Origin: Imbricaverruca yamaguchii
Lineage: Eukaryota > Arthropoda > Thecostraca > Neoverrucidae
Direction of reading: 5' to 3'
DNA: 64,000 nt
Assembly (NCBI GenBank): GCA_034440575.1
Contig: JAOTOL010001637.1
Coordinates: 898,501 to 962,500, forward strand
Below, in pieces: positions 51,276 through 62,702 of this stretch. Position 1 is the first letter of the stretch; every line of letters begins with the position of its first letter. The position numbers were made by a program, and so were the translations under genes. The notes beneath the pieces were generated by a model that had not been told where the DNA came from, did no database searches, and saw only the letters and a list, made by a program, of their open reading frames with translations.

Positions 51276-51845
51276 CATGTTGAAAATCATACAGGATTCA
51301 GACTATTTGCGCAGTCACTAATCCCAAGTCTAGCAAGATAGCATAAATGGAAATCGTGCAGATGACAAAAATCTGCCATATCTGATCGGCCGTCAAGTCA
51401 AGAGGACATTTTCACCGTGTTTATTTGAGGAAGCGGAACACGAATAGCGCTGTGCTGCAACGCAATCGGCCTGGGGTTGACAGTCTGAACACAGACAGCG
51501 GCTCAGAGAGTCACATCTTTCGTGGAAGACATTATGTAAGAGCATCAGGTTATGCCAAATGAAGCAAAAGGATATAGGGAGAACAGAGAAATGAGGGGGC
51601 GTGCTGCTGCAGTTCATATGCGGAATAGGGCGACCATAGGTTGAAGAATGGGCAGCAAGTTACGCAAGACATGTATGCTGAACACCCTCCGAACTAATCA
51701 AATAGTTGTTAGCAGCACCAGCCCAATTGCACTGCAATATTCTACGACAAATCTGACGCTTGCGTTAAAGGTACATTTACATGTACCTTTACATGTACAT
51801 GTATTTCAGCGAGCTTTCGGTTGCGCAGGGTTTTCAGCGTTGGAA
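51276..51845. other. No recognised feature
   Basis: Contains a small palindromic AGGTACATTTACATGTACCT at about 51.77 kb; otherwise unassigned. Confidence 0.5.
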
Positions 51846-51858
51846 GGAAATAATGAGA

Positions 51859-52220
51859 TTGATTGATTGATTATTTGGGCTTAAGGGCGCGCCGACTACA
51901 AGGTCATTTAGCGCCCATAGCAGTTACTTGTTCCAGCCGTCGCTATAGGATGTCCATTGTACTACAAGTATTCTCTTTCCTGGTGCATTTTGATGTTAAC
52001 GACCCGGATAAATAGCACAAAACTTTACATCAGATAGGAAGCTGAAGAGCCTTCCAGATTGCACGACCGGTGATTTGTCACTTAAAACTGTTAGAAGGGA
52101 GTGGGCCTGATCACTCCCAAAATGACGTCTACGCTCCAGCCCAAGCCTCGGGCAGGAAATCAGAACGTGGCTAACTGTCATTACTGCACCACATTTCGGC
52201 CACAATGGTTCATTCTCCCC
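51859..52220 (-). mobile_element. LINE-F: 362 bp 5'-truncated LINE with hairpin 3' end and 13 bp TSD
   Basis: Flanked by identical 13-mers GGAAATAATGAGA (51846-51858 and 52221-52233). On the minus strand it holds the last ~75 codons of ORF2, a ~70 bp 3' UTR, the hairpin ATGGGCGC...GGCGCGCCC, TTAAGCCCAAATAA and an (ATCA)n tail. It is the longest member of the hairpin-ended set and identifies the source as a LINE. Confidence 0.92.
51996..52220 (-). pseudogene. LINE-F ORF2 C-terminal fragment (Cys/His zinc-finger-like)
   Basis: Reads NEPLWPKCGAVMTVSHVLIS then CPRLGLERRRHF and a PVVQSGRLFSFLSDVKFCAIYPGR-like end before a stop. C-x-n-H-x4-C after a VTVxH motif and a following RRR is the usual C-terminal domain of Jockey/R1/I ORF2 proteins. 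The first Cys pair is reduced (PKC for CxxC). The fragment starts exactly at the insertion boundary. Confidence 0.85.
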
Positions 52221-52233
52221 GGAAATAATGAGA

Positions 52234-53009
52234 GGACCTAGATTCCAGTTTGCTCTTTGAGCCACCAAGTCGCACGATCTGCAAACGTCACTTTACAGTT
52301 GAGACTGAGGTACTGAGCTACTTGGTAATGCACACGGAGATCGCGCATTACCAAACAATATTCCAGCCCGAGACTGTCGACACTGCACGTGATCGGAATA
52401 TCGGAATCTAGCATTACCAAACTCCATCCACTTTGGCGAATGAATTACTGTTATATATTATGAACCGGGTGAAGCTACGGATGAACAACCACACATTTCA
52501 AGTTCAGTCTCATCAGAATACGTAAACACAGCACTAGAAATTAATGAATCTCACCAAATAGCAGCAGAAATTAATTCGGAAATCATTGTTATGGTTGGCA
52601 CTGTCCCCTCTATCCGAATAACGGAAGCTACTGATGTGACCTGGGAACATCATTGGTGATCACACTGAGCGTAATCATGAACAAAACCAAATGCGCGCTA
52701 TGCATGCTGAAGCACGGCGTCAACGTTGCGTTGCGTGAGATGATGTGCAGTCCGGGGTGTCTTGTGGGCTTGGGTACCAAGGGTTCCGAGATCCCGCGCT
52801 CTTCTCTTAGTACCACAAAACACTCTAAAGGTAACGAGAAATTCCGATATTTATTCCACGCAAAAAACAACAACAAATTTTTCGCGAGTTTCGCGACGGA
52901 CACTGTTTCGTCGCCCATTGAGAATTCTGGCTGGCCACTGCTCATGGAGACAGGCTAAGTTTCCTGCCGTTACGTCAGCGTTAGATGCAATACTCCTGAC
53001 CCGTGGGCT
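52234..53009. other. No recognised feature
   Basis: The frame 52238-52420 (minus) lies upstream of the LINE-F insertion and is not part of it. Other ORFs (52628-52958) show no recognised domain. Confidence 0.45.
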
Positions 53010-53390
53010 CGAGGAGGGTGTAGTCGACTGTCGTCTCGTGACCGGTGTATACCACTCCCAGCCGTGTGGGATCGCGGGGAGGGGAGTTGACTGTCGTCTC
53101 GTGATCAATGGGTACACCTACAGCCAGGTGGGATCGTGGGGAGGGCGAGCTGACTGTCCTCACGTGATTGGATACCACCCCCTGTCGGGTAGGATCGTGG
53201 GTAGGGGAGTTCACGGGCCTTACGTGTTCCATGGATAGCATCCACAACCAGGTGGGATAGTGGGGAGAGCGAGCTGACCGTCCTCACGTGGTCGGTGGAT
53301 ACCACCTCCAGCCGGGTGGGGTCGTGAGGAGGGATAGTTGACTATCGTCACATGAGTGGTGGATATCACTCCCAGCCGGAAAATACAACG
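53010..53390. repeat. ~62 bp degenerate minisatellite (about 6 copies)
   Basis: Imperfect units with GGTGGGATCGTGGGGAGGG, GACTGTC(G/C)TC(T/A)CGTG and GGATACCAC words. ORFs on both strands across it are periodic and probably not genes. Confidence 0.85.
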
Positions 53391-53929
53391 TGCCTTCAGA
53401 TGGATCAACCGGAGCTTTAGCTGTGTTTCATTCACATGTGGCACATGTTCCTCTGCGTTATATTCGCAGAGGAAGCCGACAAGGGCTTACTAAACATCAA
53501 TAGCATATCCAGTTTGCAAGACTCTGGACTTGCTCGCCCCTTATCATAGCTTAACAGTGACGACCATCAAGCTACCAAGTCACCACGCCAAGCCAAGTCA
53601 AGCCATGGGAGTGGGCCATGAAGCTAAGCCGTGCAAAGCAATAAATCACTCCTACGCCAGTACATGACGCCACCAAAGCATTACAGATTGCACCTTCCTA
53701 CCTGCTTTGGAAGTGTTTTCAGGTAATCACGAAAGTGAATGAAAAAGCAGTTCCACGAGGATATGTAAGAGCTGAACCGGAACTCATTTCAGGTTGGAAA
53801 TGGGCATGGATCACCGTAGTTCATTGCTCGTTTGGTGGTTTACGACGCACCAGTGGCAGGATCACGGCTGGTGGCGCTGCCCAAACTATTTCGCCAGTAG
53901 GCCGGAGAATTGAAAAATGCTCCGAAATG
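53391..53929. other. No recognised feature
   Basis: Spacer with short AAGCTAAGCC-like words; no gene seen. Confidence 0.5.
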
Positions 53930-53992
53930 TACGAGTGTTGAACCCGAAACCTCGGTATACAGCGCCCGACACCTTACCCACTCGGCCAGTGT
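53920..53992 (-). repeat. tRNA(Ser/Leu)-like SINE head, copy E
   Basis: The minus strand reads TGGCCGAGTGGGTAAGG (A box with a Ser/Leu-type D arm), then CGGGCGCTGTATACCGAGG and the B box GGTTTCGGGTTCAACAC. A non-tRNA body follows to lower coordinates. Confidence 0.6.
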
Positions 53993-54279
53993 GTAAGGGG
54001 TACCGTAGTCGGAGAAAGTGGAATTGCTGGAACCAGACTGCCACGATAGAAATCCAAACACACGCGGAACCGTGGAAGAAATTGGGGACACGCTTCGACT
54101 CGACATGGACTGAGAAGCTCGGAGGTGGGCGGACAATTGTCCAAATATTGGATCAATTAACGGGCGGACGCGCTCCTTCCACCTCGCTGTGACCTCGCTG
54201 CTGCAGACAGCAGTCGTCACACTGGTATATATCGAGCGGAGCCCAGGCACAACTGACAAGTAAATGACTGCGACACATC

Positions 54280-54645
54280 AGAGCCTTTGGGCAGGGCCAC
54301 ATTTGTCCGGGACTGTGACGTTGGCTGTCGGGGCGCAGCTCGGCCACCGGGAGCTGACGAGATGGGGGGGGGCTGGGAGCTCGGCCGGCACAGACGACGC
54401 GACAGCCGTCTGGCCGCATCCCTCCAGCCCGGTGATTTAGAACGGCCCCCGACAAGGCGGCGGCCAATATCTCCCGGCGCAGATGGATGAGTCGGCGTTG
54501 GGTGCGACACGACACCGCCCCCAATCCGCCTTCGAAACGCGGCCGCCCTACGGAGGTGCGAGATCAGTTCTCCAATGTGGCCCAGACCCCTGTCCGGCAC
54601 ACGACGGGCCACTGCTGGCACAGCAGCTGCGCGCAGGAAGCAAAA
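54280..54645. other. GC-rich, CpG-rich island with open frames on both strands
   Basis: A sharply GC-rich block among AT-rich neighbours, with many CpGs. Frames of 60-180 residues are open on both strands, as expected for such composition. It could be a promoter/first-exon region; I cannot choose a strand or gene. Confidence 0.35.
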
Positions 54646-55689
54646 CATACGACGATGAGCAAGACCCGACAAGTTTGTTTTACTGCTGACGTGTAAACTC
54701 ACCACGTGACTTAATATGGAGATGAGGAAATTATAAACTGAACTCCAGCTCCTACCACACACCGCCAACAAAACCTAGCTACATTCTACTACAGTGTAAA
54801 ATAAGTGACCATGTGGCCTGGAAATTCACAGTTAATGGAATTGTGCTATTTCATCCTTGTCTTAGGTTTTTACCATATTGCTACATGTGTGGGCAGTCAT
54901 TATACATACAACCACTAAAAAATGTAAAATGCATGTGACTGAAGTGAAAGGCATTCCGATTTGTTAATCCTCAAGTGGCGATCCTTTATTTTCTTCCAAT
55001 TTTTCACTATTCCCAAGCAACTTCTTTCTTCATCCACACAGTTAATGGTGAAGTAATTTTAGGACACTGTTCTACTACCACTTGAATCCTGCCACGCCCC
55101 ATGCCTTTGCAGCCCACATTGGGTGTTTGTGGTGGCCATAGCCGCGAGCTGAAAAACGCTCAGTGGCTAGTTATCATTGGGCTGTTTTCCTTCTTTTTAC
55201 AAGATGATAGTGTGGCTGTGGAAAAACAAGGTTTATATCCCGGCAGCCGTCATTCCAATTCCGCGGCGTCTGGGCACTGGCCCCACCTCCCTCGAGGTAT
55301 CGCGTTCGGGACGACGATAAAGTAGAATATATTTAGTGAAAGTTCATTTACTTTTGCGCCAAACTTGGCGGGGCTGTTCCAATGGCACAATGGAACGCCT
55401 TTACTCCGGGATAGCCTTGCAACCATAAAGCTCGCAAACAATTCCATCAGCTTGATATCGCCAAAACCACAATAGCCAAGACCTGGATGTATTGCCGAGA
55501 GCGTTCGCGTTCGACAACACACCCAGGACTTTCTACGAAAGTAGACCATGCTAGCGAATTGGTGTTTGCTACAATGACTTAAAAGAACGACCACAATAGC
55601 ACAGACCTAGTCAAAGCGGAGGCGACACGGCCAGCAGAGGCGTGATATCCAGCAGCCCCAGTCATGGTGCACGAAAAAAATCGTCGATA
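54646..55689. other. No recognised feature
   Basis: AT-rich spacer, short ORFs only. Confidence 0.5.
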
Positions 55690-55816
55690 GGTCATATAGC
55701 GTCGCCAATATATCGCGCCGTTGGTAGACTCGGCAAATGCAGTCGGTCGTGAGATACGAACCCACAATCTCGCGATCAAAAGTCCGACGCTCTACCAACC
55801 GAGTTACCGCGGCCAC
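55690..55816 (-). repeat. tRNA(Lys)-headed SINE-like repeat, copy A
   Basis: Minus-strand head 55816-55749: GGCCGCGGTAACTCGGTTGG (A box), GGACTTTTGATC (TTT anticodon, Lys-like), GTGGGTTCGTATC (B box). The body continues with a GGCGACGCTATATGACC segment shared with copy B and resembling the LINE-F hairpin start (GGGCGCTAAATGACC). Best preserved SINE head in the window. Confidence 0.75.
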
Positions 55817-56929
55817 CCGTCTATGGTTTCCACAGGTTACGGTACGGCTCTGGTAGACCTAAATCTACAGGTGGGTCGGATACCCCCAGCCAAACCCCCT
55901 TTCTAAGATCTCGAAATCTATTTGTCACCTTCTAAAATTTAATAGCTAAAACTGGTTATACTGGTCCGATGTACGTGTTGGGGTGTAAAAATGTTAATTT
56001 TCACTACGGCGAATCAGAAGGCAAAAAAAAAATGGGAAGGTAATCAGAACCATTTGTGGCTGTGTTCATGATTTACGTCGCTAGAATTCTGCATGAATGG
56101 GTGGGTGTAATTTGTTCTTAATGGTCCAACATGCTATTTGATGCCCACACACGTGCACATAGAAGTCAACGGCCCAGTCAGGAAATTAAAGCATGGGATA
56201 TCATCTGTTGTTCATTGGTAGCACATTTTCGCTGCCGGTATCACAAAGACCTGTATTGTCATCACTGCATGATGGTAATGCTTAAGAAGAGATGTTGGTC
56301 AGATGCGTCACCAGGAACTCATACTAGGAAGGACCCTGACCAGGATCGAATCCAAGAATTGTTATGTGGGGCATATCTTCCTCGGGTGAGTTAAGTTCGA
56401 ATGTTTCATTCGACGGAAAATAAAGTCGTTGACCGGCCCGATCGGGGAGTGCACTCAAGCATATTGAAGAGTGCCTTGCTGTTTCAAAGGAGTGGCTCCT
56501 TTGCCTTTGGCTGAAAATACGACGAGCGTAGGTAACTATGTCCTGCATACTTCTCTCGTCACCTGGATCCGCCAATGGAAAAATATATTCCTCCATCACT
56601 GCATGCGGTGTGTTCTTTCCGTTTGTCCTTTTCCACCCACCAAACTTTCCAGCGGTAACATAAATAACACCACTCTGATAAAACCGACTACTTTGCACTA
56701 CATTGTTGCAATTTTTCCTTCCAATGAATCCACCTCTACACGATTAGGTTCAAAATAGGTATTTCCACAGGCAAGCAGGGTAGTGTGGGAAGTTGGATTA
56801 CAAATTATGATAACCTGGAAAGTAAAACAATGAAAATATTAAGATGCACGCACTGTTACGAAGCTTTTGAAGAAAAATCCGTCCGGGGTGCTCTCCGATA
56901 TTTGCCTATGGAGCCAGTAACCGGACAAA
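55817..56929. other. No recognised feature
   Basis: Short ORFs only; nothing assigned. Confidence 0.5.
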
Positions 56930-57885
56930 TGTACGTGAAGCAAATGCACGCATGGCAGATGTACGTAAGCAAATGTACGTAAGCGCACATGTACGTATGG
57001 CAATTGTACGTAGGCGCAGATGTACGTAGGGCTAATGTACGTAAGCGCAAATGTACGTATGGCAAATGTACGTATGTGCAAATGTACATATGCGCAAATG
57101 TACGTATGCGCAAATGTACGTGTGCGCAAATGTACGCCAGCGCAAATGTACGTAAGTACAAATGTACATAAGCGTAAAAGTACGTATGCGCAAATGTACG
57201 CATGAGCAAATGTACGTATGTGCAAAGGTACGTATGTGCAAATGTAAGTAAGCTCAAACGTACGTAAGCGCAAATGTACGTAAACCCAAAAGTACGTATG
57301 CGCAAATGTACGTACGTGCAAATGTACGTATGGCAAATGTACGTATGTGCAAATGTACATATGCGCAAATGTACGTATGCGCAAATGTACGTGTGCGCAA
57401 ATGTACGCCAGCGCAAATGTACGTAAGTACAAATGTACATAAGCGTAAAAGTACGTATGCGCAAATGTACGCATGAGCAAATGTACGTATGTGCAAAGGT
57501 ACGTATGTGCAAATGTAAGTAAGCTCAAACGTACGTAAGCGCAAATGTACGTAAACGCAAAAGTACGTATGCGCAAATGTACGTACGTGCAAATGTACGT
57601 AAGCGCAAATGTACGTATGCGAAAATGTACGTATGCGCAAATGCATGTATGCGCAAATGTACGTAAGCGCAAATGTACGTAAGCGCAAAAGTACTTATGC
57701 GCATACGTACATTTGCGCTTACGTACATTTGCACGTACGTACATTTGCGCATACGTAAATTTTCGCATACGTACATATGTGCTTACGTACATTTGCTTGC
57801 GTGCATTTGCTTGCGTGCATTTGCTTACGTACATCTGCTTACGTACATCTGCCATACGTGCATTTGTCCTTACGTACATTTGTCC
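56930..57885. repeat. 16 bp minisatellite (about 60 copies) with orientation reversal
   Basis: Units GTACGTA(A/T)GCGCAAAT run forward to 57700, then the array continues as the reverse complement (ACATTTGCGCTTACGT) to about 57885. The switch is centred on TATGCGCATA (57696-57705). Within the forward arm a block of about 271 bp is repeated (starting 57061 and 57332). Long His/Thr/Tyr/Cys ORFs (351 residues on minus) follow the repeat. Confidence 0.96.
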
Positions 57886-59250
57886 TAGAGTCATGGAGCC
57901 ACCTCTGATATAGTCACGAAATTTACATTTCGGGACAACGTATCAAAATGAAAGTTAGGAGAAATCACCGAGAACCACGCTCCTAGCACAAAGGATTACG
58001 TAACGGCATGCAAAAACCACGGAGGCGGCTCTGCCCCCTCCACCGGAATAGGGGTGCGCTAGCACTCAGAATCCACACAACAAATCCAACATAATCAACA
58101 TAATCAGCAGCAGAAGCTACCGTTCGGCTTCGGCGACTATTCGGTCCTGTACGTTTGCGTATACATGCTCCATCTCACCATATTGCATTGGGACCGGGGC
58201 ATCTCAAGGGCCAGTAATTTACGAGAACGTCAAATACAAAGTTCGCCGTCGTTGTTCTCTCCATTGTCTGGTAGCGATCGCGTCACTTTAGTCAGGACAG
58301 GCACGAGCAACACAAACAATACCATCAGTAGCATCGAGAGAACCATCGACCGCGGGACATCAACAACGCTCTTGATTGATGCAAGACAAGTAGAACATAA
58401 TTATTGACTATATTTCCGACTTTTGTGGCAAAACACATTGCAACGGATAATGGTGCAGTTAAAATACTGGCATGGTGTAAAACACGGCAATATGAAACAC
58501 CGATTTTGGTTCACCAATTATTCCTTCACGTCAACAATTGGTTGCAGTACATTACCACGAAAAACTCATTGTTAAACGTATCACCTCCATCACATTTAGC
58601 TTCATTACAGGTTTAATCGCTTCGTTGCTAGGTCCTCAGGAATCACTTCCGAAGTCATTTCGGGCACCAATCGTAAAAACATGATCAAATTGAGCATGTC
58701 CTGCATTTAAAGCACTGTGTTCAAAGTTCATGATTCCTGTGGGAAAATGATGCGTGACACGAAAATGCTTACACCTAAGCAAACGCTTTTCATCTACCAC
58801 ACCTTGACACCGTACTACCACACCTTGACACCGTACTTGACACCGCTTTACCTATGTACCGTTAACCGTACCATACCATCTTCAAGATAAAGATCCAAAT
58901 TATATGGCATGCGGAAAAGTAAAAAGCTTCTCATTCTTATTTTCAAGATCTGCGCCGGTATGGGATTTCTGGGCACCACACAAAACTAAATTTTCATTAC
59001 ACAATTGCGTACGAATTGTATATGGAATGATGCGACATACTTCACTACTTTATCTAGCACTCACCATACACTTCCTCCTCCTTCCACCATACAACTGCAG
59101 TTGCAGTTTCTCTCCAAGGAGGTATCGTGGCGTCTTTAACTTCTTCTTCGTTTGGCTCCAGATGCAAATAAGGATACTTAATGTTTTCAATGAAAGATAT
59201 AAAATGAAGTAAAAACATACGTGTACAAATGTACATATAAAAACATGCAT
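57886..59250. other. No recognised feature
   Basis: A short CACCTTGACACCGTACT tandem at about 58.8 kb; otherwise unassigned. Confidence 0.5.
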
Positions 59251-59255
59251 GGATA

Positions 59256-59796
<541 letters not shown>

Positions 59797-59941
59797 TAGG
59801 GTGACAGCTATTTGGACCCTTTTTTTCTCGAAAAACGAAAAAGGCAGTTGATTTTCTGGTTCGTATTAGCCTAAAAACACCACATAAACAGTTTCATCTC
59901 GATGAAATAATTTTAAGGCGTGCCTGATCGCACTTGAATGT
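59797..59941 (+). repeat. hAT-3 left terminal inverted repeat
   Basis: 145 bp starting TAGGGTGACA, ending near CGCACTTGAATG; pairs with 62194-62332. Confidence 0.92.
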
Positions 59942-60072
59942 CAGACACCCCAGACATTTTTTTTAGGACCACCCATCCCTATTACTCCGGGTATGTGTTG
60001 GCTAAAATAGAGTCAGAACGTGTTCGTGTTGGTCGGGTGTGCCCTGAATAATCGCATTGCAACCTTTTTCAT

Positions 60073-60106
60073 TATAATTATAGTTTAATATTTAACTATA
60101 ATTATA
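60073..60106. repeat. AT-rich hairpin in the hAT-3 5' region
   Basis: ATAATTATAGTT and AACTATAATTAT are perfect 12 bp arms around an 8-10 base loop, about 60 bp upstream of the first ATG. Confidence 0.8.
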
Positions 60107-60156
60107 GTTTGTTCCAATTTCCCTATATTAATGCCCTTTTTGGTCCTTTCGCAAAT

Positions 60157-62089
60157 ATGGCCGCTCCGGCAACGCGGAAGAAAACGTATGTACCGGTCAT
60201 CGGCCTCCCCGACGAGAGATTGATGAGTGGAGGTTAACCAAAGAGCCCTCGAGCTCATCCAGATCGGTGAAGACAAAGTGTTCCTCATTGCGCAACGCGA
60301 GGAAGGCCGCCGAGGGAAAATGATAGGCGCCGATCGGCAGCTCGCCGAGTTCGAGCAGCGGCAGTTGAATCGCGCCTCCAAGGCCAGCGATCGCAAGACT
60401 CGGAAAGCGCAGCGCATGGCCGAGATCGGCACTGTTGCGCTCGAGTCTAGCTCCAGCCCCTGTCGAAACTCTACAATGTCCAGCGCTGAGGACGAGCCTC
60501 GACCATCGACTTCCACCGCCTGCCCACCGCCGCCGAAGCGCCGCCGCGGCAGGGAGACTGTAATCTCGCCGACTGTCGCCGCTGCCCTAGACCGCACTCG
60601 CGTGACGGACCATCAGGCAGTGTACATCTTGTCGGCGGTGGCCGACACCCTCGGGCACGACGTATCCGAGCTCACCATGAATCGGGAGTCAATCCGCCAA
60701 TCCCGGCGGAACCACCGGAAGCAGGCCGTGCTGGACATCAAGGCGTCGTTTGCGCCGGACTGGCTGGTTGTTCACTGGGACGGAAAACTGGTTCCCAAAT
60801 CTACGACCGGCAGCAGGGGCAAAGTCGACAGTCTTCCGATTTTGGTCGCTGGGACCAGCGTCACCAAGCTGCTTTCCGTTCCCAAGCTCGAGATCGGCAG
60901 TGGACTGGCAATCGCAAACGCTGTCGTGGAGGCCCTGCACGATGGGGGCGCTGCAGACCCGGTCGTGAGTATGTGTTTCGACACTACGGCCTCGAACACA
61001 GGCCCGCAGTCAGGGGCGTGTGTGCACATTGAGCAGCAGCTCGGTCGTGACCTGATCAATGTCGCCCGCAGGCACCACATGCTCGAGCTCATCGCCGCGA
61101 AGGCCTACGGGGTTTGTCTCAACACCCCATCGTCCGGGCCTGAAAACCCGCTCTTCAAACGCTTCCAGGACAAGTGGGATTTCATCTATCAGGACCAGTA
61201 CGAGACCATGCTCGATGACCACCTCACGGAGGCCATCCAGGATTCCCGGGACAACCCCATCGCGGGTTGCAAGCTCCATCCGTCGCAGTTCCAGCCACGG
61301 GATGATTATCGCGAGCTCCTGGAGCTCTCCGTGATCGTGCTCGCCGGGATGCCGGTCAGAGGCATTCGATTCCGGCGGCCTGGGGCTCACCACCACGCGC
61401 ATTGGATGGCCAAGCTGATCTACGCTGTGAAGGTCTACATCTTCCGAGGACAGGCAAACCTGACTGCCCGGGAGAGCGCCGGCATCCTTGGGTACGTCAA
61501 GTTCACCGTCTCGGTATACGTCCCTGCGTGGTATGCCGCGCCGAGCCCCACATCGGCCCCAGCGAACGACCTCGCCCATCTGAAGGATTTGGTCGGGTAC
61601 GAGGACAAGTCCCTCGCCACTTGTGGTATTTGAGTGAGAGCCTCGTCCCGCTGGCGTTCTTCGACGAGAACTTACCGCTGGGAACAAAACGGGCCATGAT
61701 CGAGGCTCTCAGCTCCAATGAGGGCTCGGAGGATCTCACCAAGCGGGCCGTCGTTGATCTCAAGGCCGACTTGTCGCAGAACACCCTCGCGGACTTCGTG
61801 ACTAAGTCGTCGCGAACGCTCTTCGTCACCCTGGGTATCGACGACGGCTTCCGACCCGACAGACCCGGCGGAGTAGCACGACGACCCTCGCTACGTCGCC
61901 GCAGCCCGCAAGGTCAATAGTATCCGGGTACTGAACGACTTCGCCGAGCGTGGCGTCGCCCTAATGGAAGACTACAATTCGACCCTCACCAAGGACGAGG
62001 ACCAGACGCAGTACATCCTGCAGGTGGTGGAGGCGCACCGGGGAAGATTACCCGACGCCAACAAGAGCACCGTCACCCAGCCTGACTGA
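60157..62089 (+). pseudogene. hAT-3 transposase, near-complete but frame-broken
   Basis: An ATG at 60157 opens a short frame (MAAPATRKKTYVPV...) ended by TAA at 60235. A DEWRLTKE segment in another frame matches AEWCALRKN of copy 1, so part of the N-terminal region is deleted. The main frame runs 60227-61633 (no ATG at its start). It has FLIAQREEGRRG, a PPKRRRGR basic patch (residues 101-109), VVHWDGKLV (Asp185), MCFDTTASNTG (Asp252), NVARRHHMLELI (281-284, Cys of C-x2-H replaced by Arg), and a DDYRELLELSVIVL segment (363-366, candidate Glu). After a shift, a second frame to about 61920 holds LVPLAFFDENLPLGTKRAMI and NTLADFVTKSSR. A third ends LTKDEDQTQYILQVVEAHRG at about 62089. Catalytic residues are inferred. 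Confidence 0.88.
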
Positions 62090-62193
62090 GGCCAGGTGAC
62101 CGGGACCAAGACCAGTACCAAGCCAGGATTAGCTTCGAAACTCATCGCAACGTTGGGTCCAGGAAGACCCATAAGACCCGCCTAATAATGTAT

Positions 62194-62332
62194 ACATTCA
62201 AGTGCGATGAGGCATGGCTAAGCATAATTGGATCAGGATGAAACTTTTTACGTGGTGTTTTTAGGCTAATACAAACCAGAAAATCAACTGCATTTTTCAT
62301 TTTTCGAAAGTCGAAAAATAAGTGTCACCCTA
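62194..62332 (-). repeat. hAT-3 right terminal inverted repeat
   Basis: 139 bp; on the minus strand it starts TAGGGTGACACTTATTTTTC. A 12-20 base stretch just inside the tip differs from the left end; the rest is highly similar. Confidence 0.92.
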
Positions 62333-62340
62333 ATGTATAT

Positions 62341-62502
62341 ATATATACCTACATGTATATGTGTGTGCGAATGTGTGTCTACTACTCCGTGCAACTGCAT
62401 CATACAACCTTAGTTCTGTCCAGCGCTGATAAGCGCTGTACAAGCCTTGCATTGAAGATAATGGATCCTACCTGACCACATATTTATACATGTTTTCAAT
62501 TT
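62341..62502. other. Short spacer
   Basis: A TATATA/TGTGTG-rich stretch continuing from the hAT-3 target, then unassigned sequence. Confidence 0.5.
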
Positions 62503-62702
62503 CTGTTAAAATACATGTTTTCAATTTCTAGCATGGGGATCTGAGATGCACATAAAATGATACGTCGAAAAGCGTAAACAGCACCCTAGCATGTATCTGT
62601 TCCTGTTAAAATACATGTTTTCAATTTCTAGCATGGGGATCTGAGATGCACATAAAATGATTCATCGAAAAGCGTAAACAGCACCCTAGCATGTATCTGT
62701 TC
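62503..62702. repeat. 100 bp tandem duplication (2 copies)
   Basis: CTGTTAAAATACATGTTTTC begins both copies (62503 and 62603). They differ at only two or three positions, so the duplication is recent. Confidence 0.95.

Larger units (their letters stand above)
59797..62332 (+). mobile_element. hAT-like DNA transposon 3 (best-preserved copy) with perfect 8 bp TSD
   Basis: Ends TAGGGTGACA... and ...TGTCACCCTA are flanked by identical ATGTATAT (59789-59796 and 62333-62340). TIRs are about 140 bp (59797-59941 and 62194-62332) and close to identical in parts (GCAGTTGATTTTCTGGTT). They share a terminal CACTTATTTTTC(A/G)ACTTTC pattern with the hAT-1 right end. It carries a 468-residue transposase frame plus shifted N- and C-terminal parts. 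It lies at the TA-rich edge of a 540 bp microsatellite. The family's other copies are older and more damaged. Confidence 0.95.

Noticed and set aside
52238..52420. Frame upstream of LINE-F taken as more of its ORF2
   Set aside because: The 13 bp target duplication at 52221-52233 marks the insertion boundary, so this frame lies outside the LINE.
54153..54771. GC-rich ORFs (up to 184 residues) as a host gene
   Set aside because: Open on both strands with no recognisable domain; kept only as a CpG-rich island of unknown role.
55749..55816. tRNA-Lys gene on the minus strand
   Set aside because: A and B boxes and a TTT anticodon are present, but the acceptor stem is not closed and the sequence continues into a repeated body shared with 26.8 kb; treated as a SINE head.
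56839..57894. 351-residue minus-strand ORF rich in Tyr, His, Thr, Cys
   Set aside because: Translation of the 16 bp array; both strands and several frames are open.
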